Part shown: in pieces, positions 47,036 to 56,179 of the stretch
Numbering within the stretch: the stretch's first letter is position 1
Layout of the letters: every line of letters starts with the position of its first letter
DNA from: an uncultured Chlorobiales bacterium
GTDB taxonomy: Bacteria > Bacteroidota > Chlorobiia > Chlorobiales > Chlorobiaceae
DNA: 64,000 bases
Assembly (NCBI GenBank): GCA_903929135.1
Contig: CAIYTH010000032.1
Span: forward strand, 1 to 64,000
Direction: 5' to 3'
Made by a program: the position numbers and the translations under genes
Notes under the pieces: model-generated
The model's input: the letters and a program-made list of their open reading frames with translations, nothing else
The model's database searches: none
What the model was told of the DNA's origin: nothing

Positions 47036-50000
47036 ATGTGTACCCAAACCATACCTATGACGATCAATAAAGAGCTTGACGCCGTGCGTACCGAGTCTGC
47101 CGCACGGCGAGAGATACCCTACAACTATACATCTGCCGGTGACCGCCAGGCCATATCGTTCATCCTTGGCGACCAGGTCCTGAAGCAGCTTGATGAACTG
47201 CGTGATATCCGTGTGACCGGCCGTTCTGCCCGATTGCTGATGCAGATCCTGGGCGATATCCTGATCCACGGCCGCAACGCCTATCTCTTCCAGGAGCTGA
47301 TCGATTCGGTGCCCCGCCGGGTGAGGATCTTCGATTATGCACGCAAGGACCTCGAAACCATCGTATCGTCAGCCAACGGTGAACCGAGGGTCATGGCTAT
47401 CGTCGAGACATTGAGGGCCAAGCTGGAAAAGCTCCGGGCCGAAATCGAGATGATCCCGGAATATCGGCGGAAGATCAAGCGTGAACTGGCCCCGATCGTC
47501 GGGGCAAAGAACGTGCTTTTCGATCCCTTTTCGCTTGTGGCGCATGCTACCGACGCAACAGACTGGCGACTCTACCTCCCCGTTGCCGTCGTGACTCCCG
47601 ACGAGGAGTCGCAGGTTGCGCCGCTGATCGGGGCCATCGCCAGACTCGGCCTGAGGGTCATCCCGCGCGGCGCCGGTACCGGGCTTACGGGCGGGGCCGT
47701 TCCGCTGCGCTCGGACTGCATCATCATCAATACGGAAAAGCTGAACCACATCCGCGGAATACAGCATCACATGTTCCACCTGCGCGACGGTCATTCCGTA
47801 TCCGCTGCGGTGATCGAAGTGGAAGCGGGAGTCATCACCGAGGCCGCCATGCATCACGCCGACGAGCACGGCCTGGTGTTCGCAACCGACCCGACGAGCG
47901 AATGGGCCTGCACCATCGGAGGCAACATCTCTGAAAATGCCGGCGGCAAGATGGCCGTCCAGTGGGGAACCTGCATCGACAACCTCCTGGAATGGCGCAT
48001 CGCCATGCCGGGAGGCAAACTTTGGACTGTTCGACGAACCGACCACCAGCTTCGCAAGATCCTGCCCGAGGACACGGTAACCTACGAAGTGCTGGACCAG
48101 CACGGAGCTCCTCTGAAGCGGATCACGCTTCGCGGAACTGAAATCCGCAAGCAGGGCCTCTGGAAGGATATCACGAACAAGGCGCTCGGCGGTGTTCCCG
48201 GCCTGCAGAAGGAGGGCACCGACGGCGTTATCACCTCGGCCACCTTCGTGCTCTACCCGAAGTACGAGGAGAAGCGTACGCTTTGCCTCGAGTTCTTCGG
48301 TCCTGACATGGATGAGGCGAGCCGCGTGATCGTCGAACTGTCGAAGTCGTTCCCGTACCAGAACGTCGAGCACGAGACGCTTCTCGCGCTTGAACATTTC
48401 GACGACGAATACATCCGGGCAATCGACTACAAGGTAAAGGCCACCAGGCCCCAGACACCGAAAGCGGTACTGCTGATCGACATCGCCGGCCACGCTCCGG
48501 AAGAGGTCGAAGCCGGTGTCGAACGTGTGCGGGACCTGCTTGAAAAGCATCCGAACACACTGATGTTCGAGGCTCGCGACGATGCTGAGGCAACCGTTTT
48601 CTGGGCCGACCGCAAGAAGCTCGGTGCGATCGCGAAGCGCACCAATGCGTTCAAGCTCAACGAGGACATCGTGATCCCCATTGAACAGCTGGCCGTTTTC
48701 GCACGATTCATCGACGAATTGAACATCGAGGAGGAGCGGCATTCGCAGGGCCTTTACATCGAACGGATCGAATCGATCCTGCACGCGAGCAGCAAGAGGG
48801 AGAGCCTGTCGCCCTTTGAAGCCAAAATACCGGCTGGGCTGGGCCTTTGCGACCTGATCCGTAAAAGGCTGCAAACAGCCGATCCGCTGCTGCTGCGCTC
48901 GTTGACGCTGCAGCAGGAGTTCCGCACCGAACTCGCCGAACTGTTCCGGGGCTACCCGAAGACCCTCGACACGATCGAAAAGGCTTATCAGTATGTTCGC
49001 GATCGCCGCATCGTTCTTGCGACACACATGCATGCCGGTGACGGCAACGTTCATGTGAACGTACCGGTGTTGTCGAACGACCGTCCGATGCTTGACCGGG
49101 CGAACCTGGTGATCGACAAGGTGATGGAAAGAGTGATCTCGCTGGGAGGCGTCGTGTCCGGCGAGCACGGCATCGGTGTGACGAAGCTCAAGTACATGGA
49201 CCGGGAACGCATCGAGGAGCTGTCGGCCTACCGGCGTGAAGTTGATCCCGACGGCATCATGAACCCGGGCAAGCTGGAGGATTACGAGGCACTGAACCAT
49301 ATCTTCACCCCGTCGTTCAACCTCCTGGAGCTGGAAGCACACATCCTGAAAAGGGGAAAACTGGAAGAACTCTCGAAGAGGGTCGACTTCTGCATCCGGT
49401 GCGGCAAATGCAAGCCGGACTGCTGCGTCTACTATCCTGCCCGCGGCATGTTCTACCATCCCCGGAACAAGAACCTGGCCATCGGTTCACTCATCGAGGC
49501 GCTTCTTTATGACGCACAGCGTGAACGGTCGACAGACTTCGAGCTGCTGCAGTGGCTCGAGGAGGTGGCTGACCACTGCACGATCTGCCACAAGTGCCTG
49601 AAACCCTGCCCGGTGGACATCGATACGGGAGAAGTCTCGATCCTCGAACGGGAAATCCTTGTCGCGCGCGGCATCAAAAACTCGCCGGCGATCACGAACC
49701 TGACCCTGAAATATCTTGAGAACCGCTCCCCCTTCTTCAACCGCATGTTCAGGAACACGGTTGTGAGGCTCGGTGGTGCCGTACAGCGGGCAGGCACGAA
49801 GCTGACCGCCCCGATACAGTCCACGGAGGACGCCCAGGCCATCCCGCCCCTGCGCCTCCTGCGGTCTGCGGTGCCGGCGGTTCCGGAAAAGACACTGCGC
49901 GACCTCCTGCCGGACTGCGATGACGACCAGGTGCTTGTCTTCGAGCCTTCTGATGCCGAAGCAACCTCTACCGTCTTCTACTTCCCCGGTTGCGGTTCAG

Positions 50001-50719
50001 AACGGCTGCATTCGTCGATCTCAATGGCCGCGATCCACATCCTGCTCGAAACCGGCACACGAGTGATTCTTCCACCTCCGTTCCTTTGCTGCGGCTTCCC
50101 GGCACACGTGAACGCCAAGAGCGACCAGTACTCATCAATCGTGCTGAGAAACACGGTGATGTTCAGCCAGATCCGTGAGATGTTCTCCTACCTCGACATC
50201 GACGCCTGCGTGATCTCCTGCGGTACTTGCCGTGAAGGACTCGAGAGCATTGAAACCGGCAAGCTGTTCGGTGAAAAAATCATGGACGTATCGCGTTACG
50301 CCTACGAAAAGGGCCTGCGTGTGGAAGGCAACACCCCCGGTTATCTGTACCATGCACCTTGCCACGACTCGCTTTCAGGAAAGGCATGCGACCTCCTTCG
50401 GGATGTCGGAGGATTCGCGACGGTAAAGGAAGTGCCCCACTGCTGCTCGGAAGCAGGGACGCTCTCCCTGTCGAGGCCGGACATCACCGATTCGATGCTG
50501 CACCGCAAGCGCGATGCCCTGAAGGAGGCCATCGCTCACGGGGCGCCTGTCACGATCCTGACCAACTGCCCCTCGTGCGTTCAGGGGCTTGGCCGCAACC
50601 GGGACATGGGGGTCGAAGCAAAGCACATTGCCGTTGTTCTCGCAGAGAAGTGTTCCGGTCCCGACTGGATGGACCTGTTCATCGCCCAGGCCGCCCGGGC
50701 CACCGCCATGATCTTCTGA
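47036..50719 (+). CDS. FAD/Fe-S oxidoreductase (DUF3683, lactate/glycolate-oxidase type)
   Basis: 1227 residues, ATG 47036 or 47057. Order of domains: an N-terminal region of about 160 residues, probably DUF3683; an FAD-binding 4 domain with RVIPRGAGTGLTGGAVPL near 215; FAD-oxidase C-terminal region with THMHAGDGNVHVNVPV and GGVVSGEHGIGVTKLKYM; two 4Fe-4S clusters (FCIRCGKCKPDCCVYYP; HCTICHKCLKPCPVDID); and a CCG-type pair FYFPGCGSERL, LCCGFPAH, SCGTCREG. It fuses the GlcD and GlcF subunits of glycolate oxidase or lactate dehydrogenase, so it should oxidise a 2-hydroxy acid and pass electrons to quinone. The substrate is unproven. A terminator follows. Confidence 0.88.
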   Translation: MCTQTIPMTINKELDAVRTESAARREIPYNYTSAGDRQAISFILGDQVLKQLDELRDIRVTGRSARLLMQILGDILIHGRNAYLFQELIDSVPRRVRIFDYARKDLETIVSSANGEPRVMAIVETLRAKLEKLRAEIEMIPEYRRKIKRELAPIVGAKNVLFDPFSLVAHATDATDWRLYLPVAVVTPDEESQVAPLIGAIARLGLRVIPRGAGTGLTGGAVPLRSDCIIINTEKLNHIRGIQHHMFHLRDGHSVSAAVIEVEAGVITEAAMHHADEHGLVFATDPTSEWACTIGGNISENAGGKMAVQWGTCIDNLLEWRIAMPGGKLWTVRRTDHQLRKILPEDTVTYEVLDQHGAPLKRITLRGTEIRKQGLWKDITNKALGGVPGLQKEGTDGVITSATFVLYPKYEEKRTLCLEFFGPDMDEASRVIVELSKSFPYQNVEHETLLALEHFDDEYIRAIDYKVKATRPQTPKAVLLIDIAGHAPEEVEAGVERVRDLLEKHPNTLMFEARDDAEATVFWADRKKLGAIAKRTNAFKLNEDIVIPIEQLAVFARFIDELNIEEERHSQGLYIERIESILHASSKRESLSPFEAKIPAGLGLCDLIRKRLQTADPLLLRSLTLQQEFRTELAELFRGYPKTLDTIEKAYQYVRDRRIVLATHMHAGDGNVHVNVPVLSNDRPMLDRANLVIDKVMERVISLGGVVSGEHGIGVTKLKYMDRERIEELSAYRREVDPDGIMNPGKLEDYEALNHIFTPSFNLLELEAHILKRGKLEELSKRVDFCIRCGKCKPDCCVYYPARGMFYHPRNKNLAIGSLIEALLYDAQRERSTDFELLQWLEEVADHCTICHKCLKPCPVDIDTGEVSILEREILVARGIKNSPAITNLTLKYLENRSPFFNRMFRNTVVRLGGAVQRAGTKLTAPIQSTEDAQAIPPLRLLRSAVPAVPEKTLRDLLPDCDDDQVLVFEPSDAEATSTVFYFPGCGSERLHSSISMAAIHILLETGTRVILPPPFLCCGFPAHVNAKSDQYSSIVLRNTVMFSQIREMFSYLDIDACVISCGTCREGLESIETGKLFGEKIMDVSRYAYEKGLRVEGNTPGYLYHAPCHDSLSGKACDLLRDVGGFATVKEVPHCCSEAGTLSLSRPDITDSMLHRKRDALKEAIAHGAPVTILTNCPSCVQGLGRNRDMGVEAKHIAVVLAEKCSGPDWMDLFIAQAARATAMIF

Positions 50720-50740
50720 TTTCGCCCCTCAGGATGAACG

Positions 50741-50769
50741 AAAAAACCGCCCTCGAAAGGCGGTTTTTT
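50741..50769 (+). terminator. Rho-independent terminator
   Basis: AAAAAACCGCC (50741-50751) pairs perfectly with GGCGGTTTTTT (50759-50769) around a 7-base loop; the right arm provides the T run. Confidence 0.9.
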
Positions 50770-50791
50770 CATTTCTCCTTTTTGCCCACAT

Positions 50792-50890
50792 CCCCGGGCT
50801 GAAGCCCGGGGCAATTGATGACAATTTCAGGAACGAGTGTCCGTCGGGTTAAAACCCTCCTGAATGTGAGAGGGCTGAAGCCCGGGGCCC
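50792..50890. repeat. GGGCT-GA-AGCCC type small hairpin repeats
   Basis: Three related short hairpins occur in a row: CCCCGGGCT (50792-50800) with 50803-50811; GGGTT (50846-50850) with AACCC (50853-50857); GGGCT (50872-50876) with AGCCC (50879-50883). Each has a two-base loop that is GA or AA. GGGCTGAAGCCC-like repeats are dispersed in many bacterial genomes, which I recall without a search. The cluster fills the gap between two convergent genes. Confidence 0.55.
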
Positions 50891-50902
50891 GGGTATGCTT
50901 GC

Positions 50903-51370
50903 TCAATCGAGCTGCTCGACCAGATAAATCTGCAAGCCCATCTGCCCGATCTGATCGAGTTGTGCCTCGATCCAGTCGATATGGGCCTCCTCGTCCCTGA
51001 GAATCGACTCGAGAATTTCCCTGGTACCGTTGTCACCCAGCTCCACAGCGAGCTTGATACCGTCATTGTAGGACGCTATCGCGTCGGTCTCGGATGCATG
51101 ATCGTTGCGATGCTGGGCGTCTACCGCAGCTCCGATGCTGACCTTCTTGAGATTGCTGACAACAGGAATTCCTTCGAGAAAAAGGATGCGCGAAATCAGC
51201 TTCTCGGCATGCCGCATTTCATCGATAGCCCTTTTTTCCTCAGCTTTGTGCAGCTTTTCATACCCCCAGTTGTCGCACATTTCCGAATGCACCATGTACT
51301 GGTTGATGGCTGTCAGTTCATCCGAAAGCAGGTCATTGAGCTTGTCGATGATTTTCTGATGTCCTTTCAT
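50903..51370 (-). CDS. bfr: bacterioferritin
   Basis: 155 residues, a complete ferritin four-helix bundle. Ferroxidase ligands match Escherichia coli numbering: E18, E51, H54, E94, E127 and H130, the last two in LRDEEAHIDW. M52 (AIDEMRHAEKL) is the heme ligand at the subunit interface. It forms a 24-subunit iron store in the cytoplasm and protects against Fenton chemistry in an anaerobe that needs much iron for photosynthesis. ATG at 51370 is well supported. Confidence 0.96.
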   Translation of the reverse strand: MKGHQKIIDKLNDLLSDELTAINQYMVHSEMCDNWGYEKLHKAEEKRAIDEMRHAEKLISRILFLEGIPVVSNLKKVSIGAAVDAQHRNDHASETDAIASYNDGIKLAVELGDNGTREILESILRDEEAHIDWIEAQLDQIGQMGLQIYLVEQLD

Positions 51371-51476
51371 CTTGTTCTCCCGATATGGTTGACGATTGAT
51401 CGTTACACTTGACGTTCAGTTGCTAGGACAATAACAGGCCTCAGGGCATTTCTGTTCCTTGAACCGGTCAGAATGA

Positions 51477-52367
51477 TCATTTTGCATCTCTTCTCACAAC
51501 GCTTCGCCGATGCCCGTCATCATCGAAAAAGCGCCGCTTGCCAAAACCGGACATGGATGCCAGAAGCTTTGCAAGCATCAGGATAACGGGCTGGAACCTG
51601 ATGCATCCGCCCACCCCCCTCGCAGACCTGATCCGGGGAACAAGCACCGCTGCTACCCGTTCCGAAGTATCGGCGACAGCATTGAAAAGCCGCCTTTCCC
51701 GCAAACCGGCATCCTTCAGCAGAAGGCCGGTCAGGACAAGGCCCGGACTCAGTTCATGCACGCCGACGGAATCGATTCCGGCTGATTTCAGCTCCCGGCG
51801 TAAAAATTCAGTAGTAAGTGCAACGGCGCGTTTCGAGGAGCGATGCGGAATGGCGGTCGGCGAAGCGCGGACGCCTGAGAGCGAGAAGCCCATGTTGAAT
51901 ATATGGAAAGGAGGCCCGGAACCGTCGAAAGGCTGGCGTCTCATGACCTTGACGGCTTCGGCACACAGCATCAAGGTTCCGGAGAGGTTTGTGCGACATG
52001 TCTCGTCGATGTCTGAAAGATCAAGCTCCCAGAGCGTTCGCCTGAAGCGACCTGCGGTACCTGCGTTGTTGATCCAGCGGTCGACAATGCCGAGCTTCGA
52101 AACGGCAAAAGCGGCAAAAGCGGATACATCTTCGGGTAATGAAACATCACAGACCAGGCCGTGAAGCTCACAGCCCGGAACCGCCGACCTCAACTTTCTG
52201 ACCGCCGCATCGAGCCGGGCCGGGTCGCGACCACAGACCACGACGCGGTCGCCGGCCAGGAGAAACGCCCTGGCCATAGCCCTGCCAAGTCCCGACGTTC
52301 CACCGGTCACAACCACACCCAGCGAACCGTTCCTGACCGCATCGCCAGGTCTCACAGTTAATCTCAT
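51477..52367 (-). CDS. short-chain dehydrogenase, NYC1/NOL-like, catalytic Tyr replaced
   Basis: 296 residues. The NAD(P) motif TGGTSGLGRAMARAFLLAGD is at 21-40 and NNAG at 100-103. The body most resembles the NYC1/NOL chlorophyll b reductase branch by pattern: TNLSGTLMLCAEAVKVMRRQ, HIFNMG, SPGLVLTGLLL, and the FNAVADTSERVAAVLVPRIR and IRFQP stretches. The Y-x-x-x-K is altered: HRSSK at 175-179, where His (codon CAT at 51843-51845) replaces the catalytic tyrosine, a one-base change from TAT. This may mean loss of function, a different mechanism, or binding only. The link to bacteriochlorophyll metabolism is an inference from family. Confidence 0.82.
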   Translation of the reverse strand: MRLTVRPGDAVRNGSLGVVVTGGTSGLGRAMARAFLLAGDRVVVCGRDPARLDAAVRKLRSAVPGCELHGLVCDVSLPEDVSAFAAFAVSKLGIVDRWINNAGTAGRFRRTLWELDLSDIDETCRTNLSGTLMLCAEAVKVMRRQPFDGSGPPFHIFNMGFSLSGVRASPTAIPHRSSKRAVALTTEFLRRELKSAGIDSVGVHELSPGLVLTGLLLKDAGLRERRLFNAVADTSERVAAVLVPRIRSARGVGGCIRFQPVILMLAKLLASMSGFGKRRFFDDDGHRRSVVRRDAK

Positions 52368-52401
52368 GTTGAGAATATCAACAATTTATCTGCATCTCAG
52401 A

Positions 52402-52490
52402 TGCCGAAAAATCAATTGGCAAACACCACGATAAATTCAGCCAAAACATTCCACTATAATATCTTAACAAAAATTGCCGATTTTTCGGCA
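52402..52490. promoter_or_regulatory. 12-bp inverted repeat in divergent promoter region
   Basis: TGCCGAAAAATC at 52402-52413 is the exact reverse complement of 52479-52490. The right arm overlaps a local hairpin (TGCCGA/TCGGCA, 52475-52480 with 52485-52490) and the -24 element of the sigma-54-like site. A regulator bound at both arms could loop the region and control the SDR and the STAS-like gene. Confidence 0.5.
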
Positions 52491-52501
52491 TGATAATTGC
52501 A
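52486..52501 (+). promoter_or_regulatory. sigma-54-like promoter
   Basis: CGGCAT-GATAA-TTGCA at 52486-52501 matches the -24/-12 pattern TGGCAC-N5-TTGCA at all but two positions, with the exact spacing. It points at the STAS-like gene starting at 52584. No enhancer-binding regulator is encoded nearby. Confidence 0.45.
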
Positions 52502-52583
52502 AAATACTTCGAGTCATAAAGCGGCCGTCATCGAAAACCGAACGACCGCATGCACCCTCAACCCCAAACATGGAGGTACTCTC

Positions 52584-52964
52584 ATGTTTACGGTCAACAA
52601 CAAAGGCACGTATATCCTGGTCAATTTTTCCGGCATCCTGAACGAAGCCGTGCTTCGCAGTTCGGTCAACAACCTTTCCCTGCTGCTCGAAAACGAAAAC
52701 AAGAACGAAATCTGGAGCTTCGACGGCTGCGAGCCTGCATTGAGCTACAACACGCTGTTCTCGATCATATCCGGCATGCGTGATAAATCAAGAACTTCCA
52801 CTGCCAGATCTCGCACAGCAATCGTCGCCAGCCGTGGGCTGAACGCTGCACTCTCAAGCATCTCTTCACCTCGTCGCGGCAGGGCTCCCTTCAGCATCAG
52901 AATTTTCAAGGATTACCTCGAAGCGGAATCATGGGTGCGAAGCCCGCTGCCGCAGCATGCCTGA
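52584..52964 (+). CDS. STAS/SpoIIAA-like small protein
   Basis: 126 residues from ATG 52584, chosen because GGAGG lies eight bases before it; the longer frame upstream has no start signal. The alternating strand-helix pattern (MFTVNNKGTYILVNFSGIL, VNNLSLLLENENKNEIWSFD, TAIVASRGLNAAL, FSIRIFKDYLEAESWV) is that of SpoIIAA/STAS-like proteins found in GSB and other bacteria, which are often antagonists or lipid-binding modules. No anti-sigma partner is adjacent. The function is unknown. It lies behind a sigma-54-like site. Confidence 0.7.
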   Translation: MFTVNNKGTYILVNFSGILNEAVLRSSVNNLSLLLENENKNEIWSFDGCEPALSYNTLFSIISGMRDKSRTSTARSRTAIVASRGLNAALSSISSPRRGRAPFSIRIFKDYLEAESWVRSPLPQHA

Positions 52965-52976
52965 CGACATCCTGAC

Positions 52977-53007
52977 TCACTGTCCTGCATCCGGGAAGGG
53001 ACAGTGA
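52977..53007 (+). terminator. hairpin terminator
   Basis: TCACTGTCC (52977-52985) pairs perfectly with 52999-53007 around 13 bases, 12 bases after the STAS-like stop. No T run is present. Confidence 0.65.
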
Positions 53008-53167
53008 TAACCCGGACCAGTGCAATTCGGACAAAATGTTTACATTGCACAAAAGTCTTTCACCCGGTCGGCCCCCATGCCGACGTCCCGGATCGTCGCA
53101 AAGCGCCCCCCACGAACCAGCTCAGGCGTCACCCGGACCAGGATCAAATCCAGCCGCCTCTACTCGT

Positions 53168-55357
53168 ATGGGACCCTATTATGAGCAGCTGCTCCAGGAA
53201 TTTAAACTGCCGCTGACCAATCCGGTCCTCGTCTTTTCGCTCGTACTGTTCATCATCCTCCTCTCCCCGATCCTTCTCAAACGCATCAACATACCCGGAA
53301 CGGTCGGCCTCATCCTGTCCGGCGTGATTATCGGTCCGCACAGCCTCAACCTGCTGGAAAAAAGTTCCGCTGTGGAGCTCTTTTCGACCATCGGACTCCT
53401 GTACATCATGTTCATCGCCGGCCTCGAGCTTGACGTTACCGAGTTCAGGAAGAACAGGTACAAAAGCATCCTTTTCGGACTGCTGACCTTCATCCTGCCG
53501 ATAAGCATCGGCTATCCGGTCTGCCATTTCCTCCTGAACTATGACGTCAGCGCGAGCTTCCTGACAGCCAGCATGTTCGCAACCCATACCCTGGTCGCCT
53601 ATCCGATCGTCAGCCGCATGGGGGTCTCGAAAAACCAGGCCGTTGCCATTACGGTTGGAGGAACGATCCTGACCGACACGGCCGTTCTGATCATACTTGC
53701 CATCATCCTCGGGTACTCCCAGGGTACGGTCGACAACGATTTCTGGATACGGCTCGGCATCTCCATCATGGTGTTCGCTGCCATCATATTCCTTGTCGTA
53801 CCTGCTGTGGCCCGCTGGTTCTTCAGCAAGCTCGAAAGCGAAAAACACTCACATTACATATTCGTACTGGCCGCAGTGTTCTTTTCGGCGTTCCTTGCCA
53901 AACTCGCCGGCATCGAACCGATCGTCGGAGCCTTCGCTGCCGGCCTGGCCCTCAACCCGCTCATCCCCAACTCCTCGGCGCTGATGAACCGCATCGAGTT
54001 CATCGGAAACTCGCTTTTCATACCATTCTTCCTGATCAGCGTCGGCATGCTCGTCGATATGCGGGTGCTGCTGAACGGCCCCATGGCCATCATCATCGCC
54101 GTCACCCTGACCATCGTAGCGCTGGCAGGCAAATGGGCGGCTGCCTTTTTCACCCAGCAGCTCTTCAGGTACACTCCATCCCAGCGGAAGTTGATCTTCG
54201 GGCTGAGCAGTTCGCATGCCGCAGCCACGATCGCGGTTATCCTCGTGGGTTACAAGGCGCGCATCCTCGACCTGAACATCCTGAACGGGACCATCCTGCT
54301 CATCCTGGTAACCTGCATCGTGGCATCATTCGTCACCGAGCGTGCAGCCAAACGCATCGTACTGGAAGGCTCCCAGGAGCCCCCGGAAAACGGAATCGAG
54401 CGCGACGCGACCAGCGAACGAATCCTGCTTCCGATATCCGATGCGAAAGCCTCTGAAAAGATCCTCGAGCTGGCCATGCTGATCAAGGAAAAACAGTCAC
54501 CCCACCCACTGACCCTGCTGACTGTGGTGCCCAACGACGAGGAGGCCGAACTGAACGTGCAGCGCGCTAGGAACGAACTTGATCCCATGGTCAGCCATGC
54601 CGCATCAGTAGACGCCAGGCTCAACGTCATCGCCACCATCGACTACAACATCTGCAGTGGAGTCAGCCGGACGGCCAAGGAACTCATGTCGGATATCATC
54701 ATCTTCGGCTGGCCGCACAAGCGGGGCTTCATCGACAGGATGATCAACGACGCAACCGAAGGCATCGTCAACTGCACGAGCAAGACCACCCTTATCTGCC
54801 ATTTCACGAGGCCGATCGCCCTGCATCGCAGAATCGTCGTGGTCTGCCCCCCTTTCGCGGAAATGGAAAAGGGATTTGAGCAGTGGATCGCAAAAATCTC
54901 CATACTGGCTCAGGAGCTCAGTATCCCGGTTCTCTTCCATTGCGAGAAAAAAAGCCGTGCGGCCGTGATCGAAACACTCAGGAATCTCCAGTCCGGTGTG
55001 GCCATCGGGTTCGAATCATACAAGAACTTCAGGGAATGGGAAGATGTTTCGGCAAAAACGGCGCAAATCCGGGATGACGATATTTTCGTCTTCATCGGAG
55101 CGCGGCCTGAATCGGTTTCCTACAAACCCGTTTTCGACCTGGTACCGGACAAACTTGAAAAACATTTCGGCAACCTCAGCAAGATCGTGCTCTATCCTGC
55201 CCAGTTCGAATCCAGGGAACTCGTTGAGAGTTATGGCGATATCGTGGCAAACCCATTCTCGTTCAGCAAGTCGGCCGTGCAGAAGATCGGAAGGGAACTC
55301 GGTGGATTCCTGAAAAAAAGTTCACTTCCGTTAAGGAAAAAAAGAAGAGACACCTAG
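53168..55357 (+). CDS. CPA2 cation:proton antiporter with C-terminal USP domains
   Basis: 729 residues from ATG 53168; the open frame upstream is not coding-like. Residues 10-420 carry about twelve membrane helices with typical CPA2 (KefB/NapA-like) motifs such as IPGTVGLILSGVIIGPHSL, FIAGLELDVTEFRKN, VGAFAAGLALN and LVDMRVLL. The hydrophilic C-terminus (about 440-700) looks like two universal stress protein-like folds, similar to other K+/Na+ antiporters of this type. It likely exchanges Na+ or K+ for H+ in the inner membrane. No quinone-oxidoreductase-like ancillary subunit is adjacent. Confidence 0.9.
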   Translation: MGPYYEQLLQEFKLPLTNPVLVFSLVLFIILLSPILLKRINIPGTVGLILSGVIIGPHSLNLLEKSSAVELFSTIGLLYIMFIAGLELDVTEFRKNRYKSILFGLLTFILPISIGYPVCHFLLNYDVSASFLTASMFATHTLVAYPIVSRMGVSKNQAVAITVGGTILTDTAVLIILAIILGYSQGTVDNDFWIRLGISIMVFAAIIFLVVPAVARWFFSKLESEKHSHYIFVLAAVFFSAFLAKLAGIEPIVGAFAAGLALNPLIPNSSALMNRIEFIGNSLFIPFFLISVGMLVDMRVLLNGPMAIIIAVTLTIVALAGKWAAAFFTQQLFRYTPSQRKLIFGLSSSHAAATIAVILVGYKARILDLNILNGTILLILVTCIVASFVTERAAKRIVLEGSQEPPENGIERDATSERILLPISDAKASEKILELAMLIKEKQSPHPLTLLTVVPNDEEAELNVQRARNELDPMVSHAASVDARLNVIATIDYNICSGVSRTAKELMSDIIIFGWPHKRGFIDRMINDATEGIVNCTSKTTLICHFTRPIALHRRIVVVCPPFAEMEKGFEQWIAKISILAQELSIPVLFHCEKKSRAAVIETLRNLQSGVAIGFESYKNFREWEDVSAKTAQIRDDDIFVFIGARPESVSYKPVFDLVPDKLEKHFGNLSKIVLYPAQFESRELVESYGDIVANPFSFSKSAVQKIGRELGGFLKKSSLPLRKKRRDT

Positions 55358-55496
55358 AATAATGATGTATCTGCGGACATATGAGTTTGGATTTCAGGAA
55401 AAAGAGTCGTTAGTTAAAAGATAGTAGAAATTTTGATCCCTGATGAATGAGCATCGGGAGCAATGCTGCACAGAAGCAGACAAACGCAATTTGCCT

Positions 55497-56108
55497 ATGC
55501 GACGACAGCACCTTTCCCGACTTGGCACTTCGTGCTTCAAGCCGTTCCTCTTTGCAGGAACACTCTCCGCTTCCCTGTTTTTCAATACACCGTCCCTGCT
55601 TGCCTCGGATTTCGCCTCGGCTTCCGGTGATGCTGCATCCTCTTCGCTGGTTTCAGCACCGGCAAGCCGCGTCAACGCCCTTTTCTCGGATGTCAAGCAA
55701 TACCTGGGTATCCGTTACCGTTTTGGCGGCACCACGCCTGCAGGATTCGACTGCTCCGGATTCGTAAGGTTCATGTTCGGAAAGGTATTCGACATGCAGC
55801 TCCCGCGTTCATCCAGGGAGATGTCTGCCCTCGGCACGAAGGTGGAACGCAACGAACTCAAGCCGGGTGATCTTGTCTTCTTCCGGAACGCGCGGAACCG
55901 CATCAACCATGTCGGTATCTTCGTGGGAAATGGCCTGTTCGTCCACTCCTCACTTTCGAAAGGCATCACGAGCGACCGGTTGAGCGAGAACTACTATGAC
56001 AAGCGTTTCGCCACCGGAGTACGCATTCTCGACCTCCCGGAGCAGTTGCTTCAGCAGGACTTCGAGAAACTCATCAGGGAATCTGCCGACAACGAAGAGG
56101 CCTCATAA
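55497..56108 (+). CDS. NlpC/P60 family peptidoglycan peptidase
   Basis: 203 residues from ATG 55497 (a start at 55443 would add 18 residues before the signal). A signal peptide of about 36 residues ends LLASDFA. The catalytic domain has C86 in PAGFDCSGFVRFM, H138 in INHVGIFVGNG and H150 in LFVHSS. Such enzymes cleave D-gamma-glutamyl-diaminopimelate bonds in cell-wall peptides and take part in growth or recycling, at the periplasm. No other cell-wall gene is beside it. Confidence 0.9.
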   Translation: MRRQHLSRLGTSCFKPFLFAGTLSASLFFNTPSLLASDFASASGDAASSSLVSAPASRVNALFSDVKQYLGIRYRFGGTTPAGFDCSGFVRFMFGKVFDMQLPRSSREMSALGTKVERNELKPGDLVFFRNARNRINHVGIFVGNGLFVHSSLSKGITSDRLSENYYDKRFATGVRILDLPEQLLQQDFEKLIRESADNEEAS

Positions 56109-56179
56109 GACCTCGGCTCCTTCGCTCTTACCAGAATATCATCTCCCGTCGAACCAGCCCTCCTTCAGCTACGATACGG

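Noticed and set aside
47369-49459. 696-residue minus-strand ORF opposite the FAD/Fe-S gene
   Set aside because: Same reason; the sense strand carries complete FAD and Fe-S motifs.
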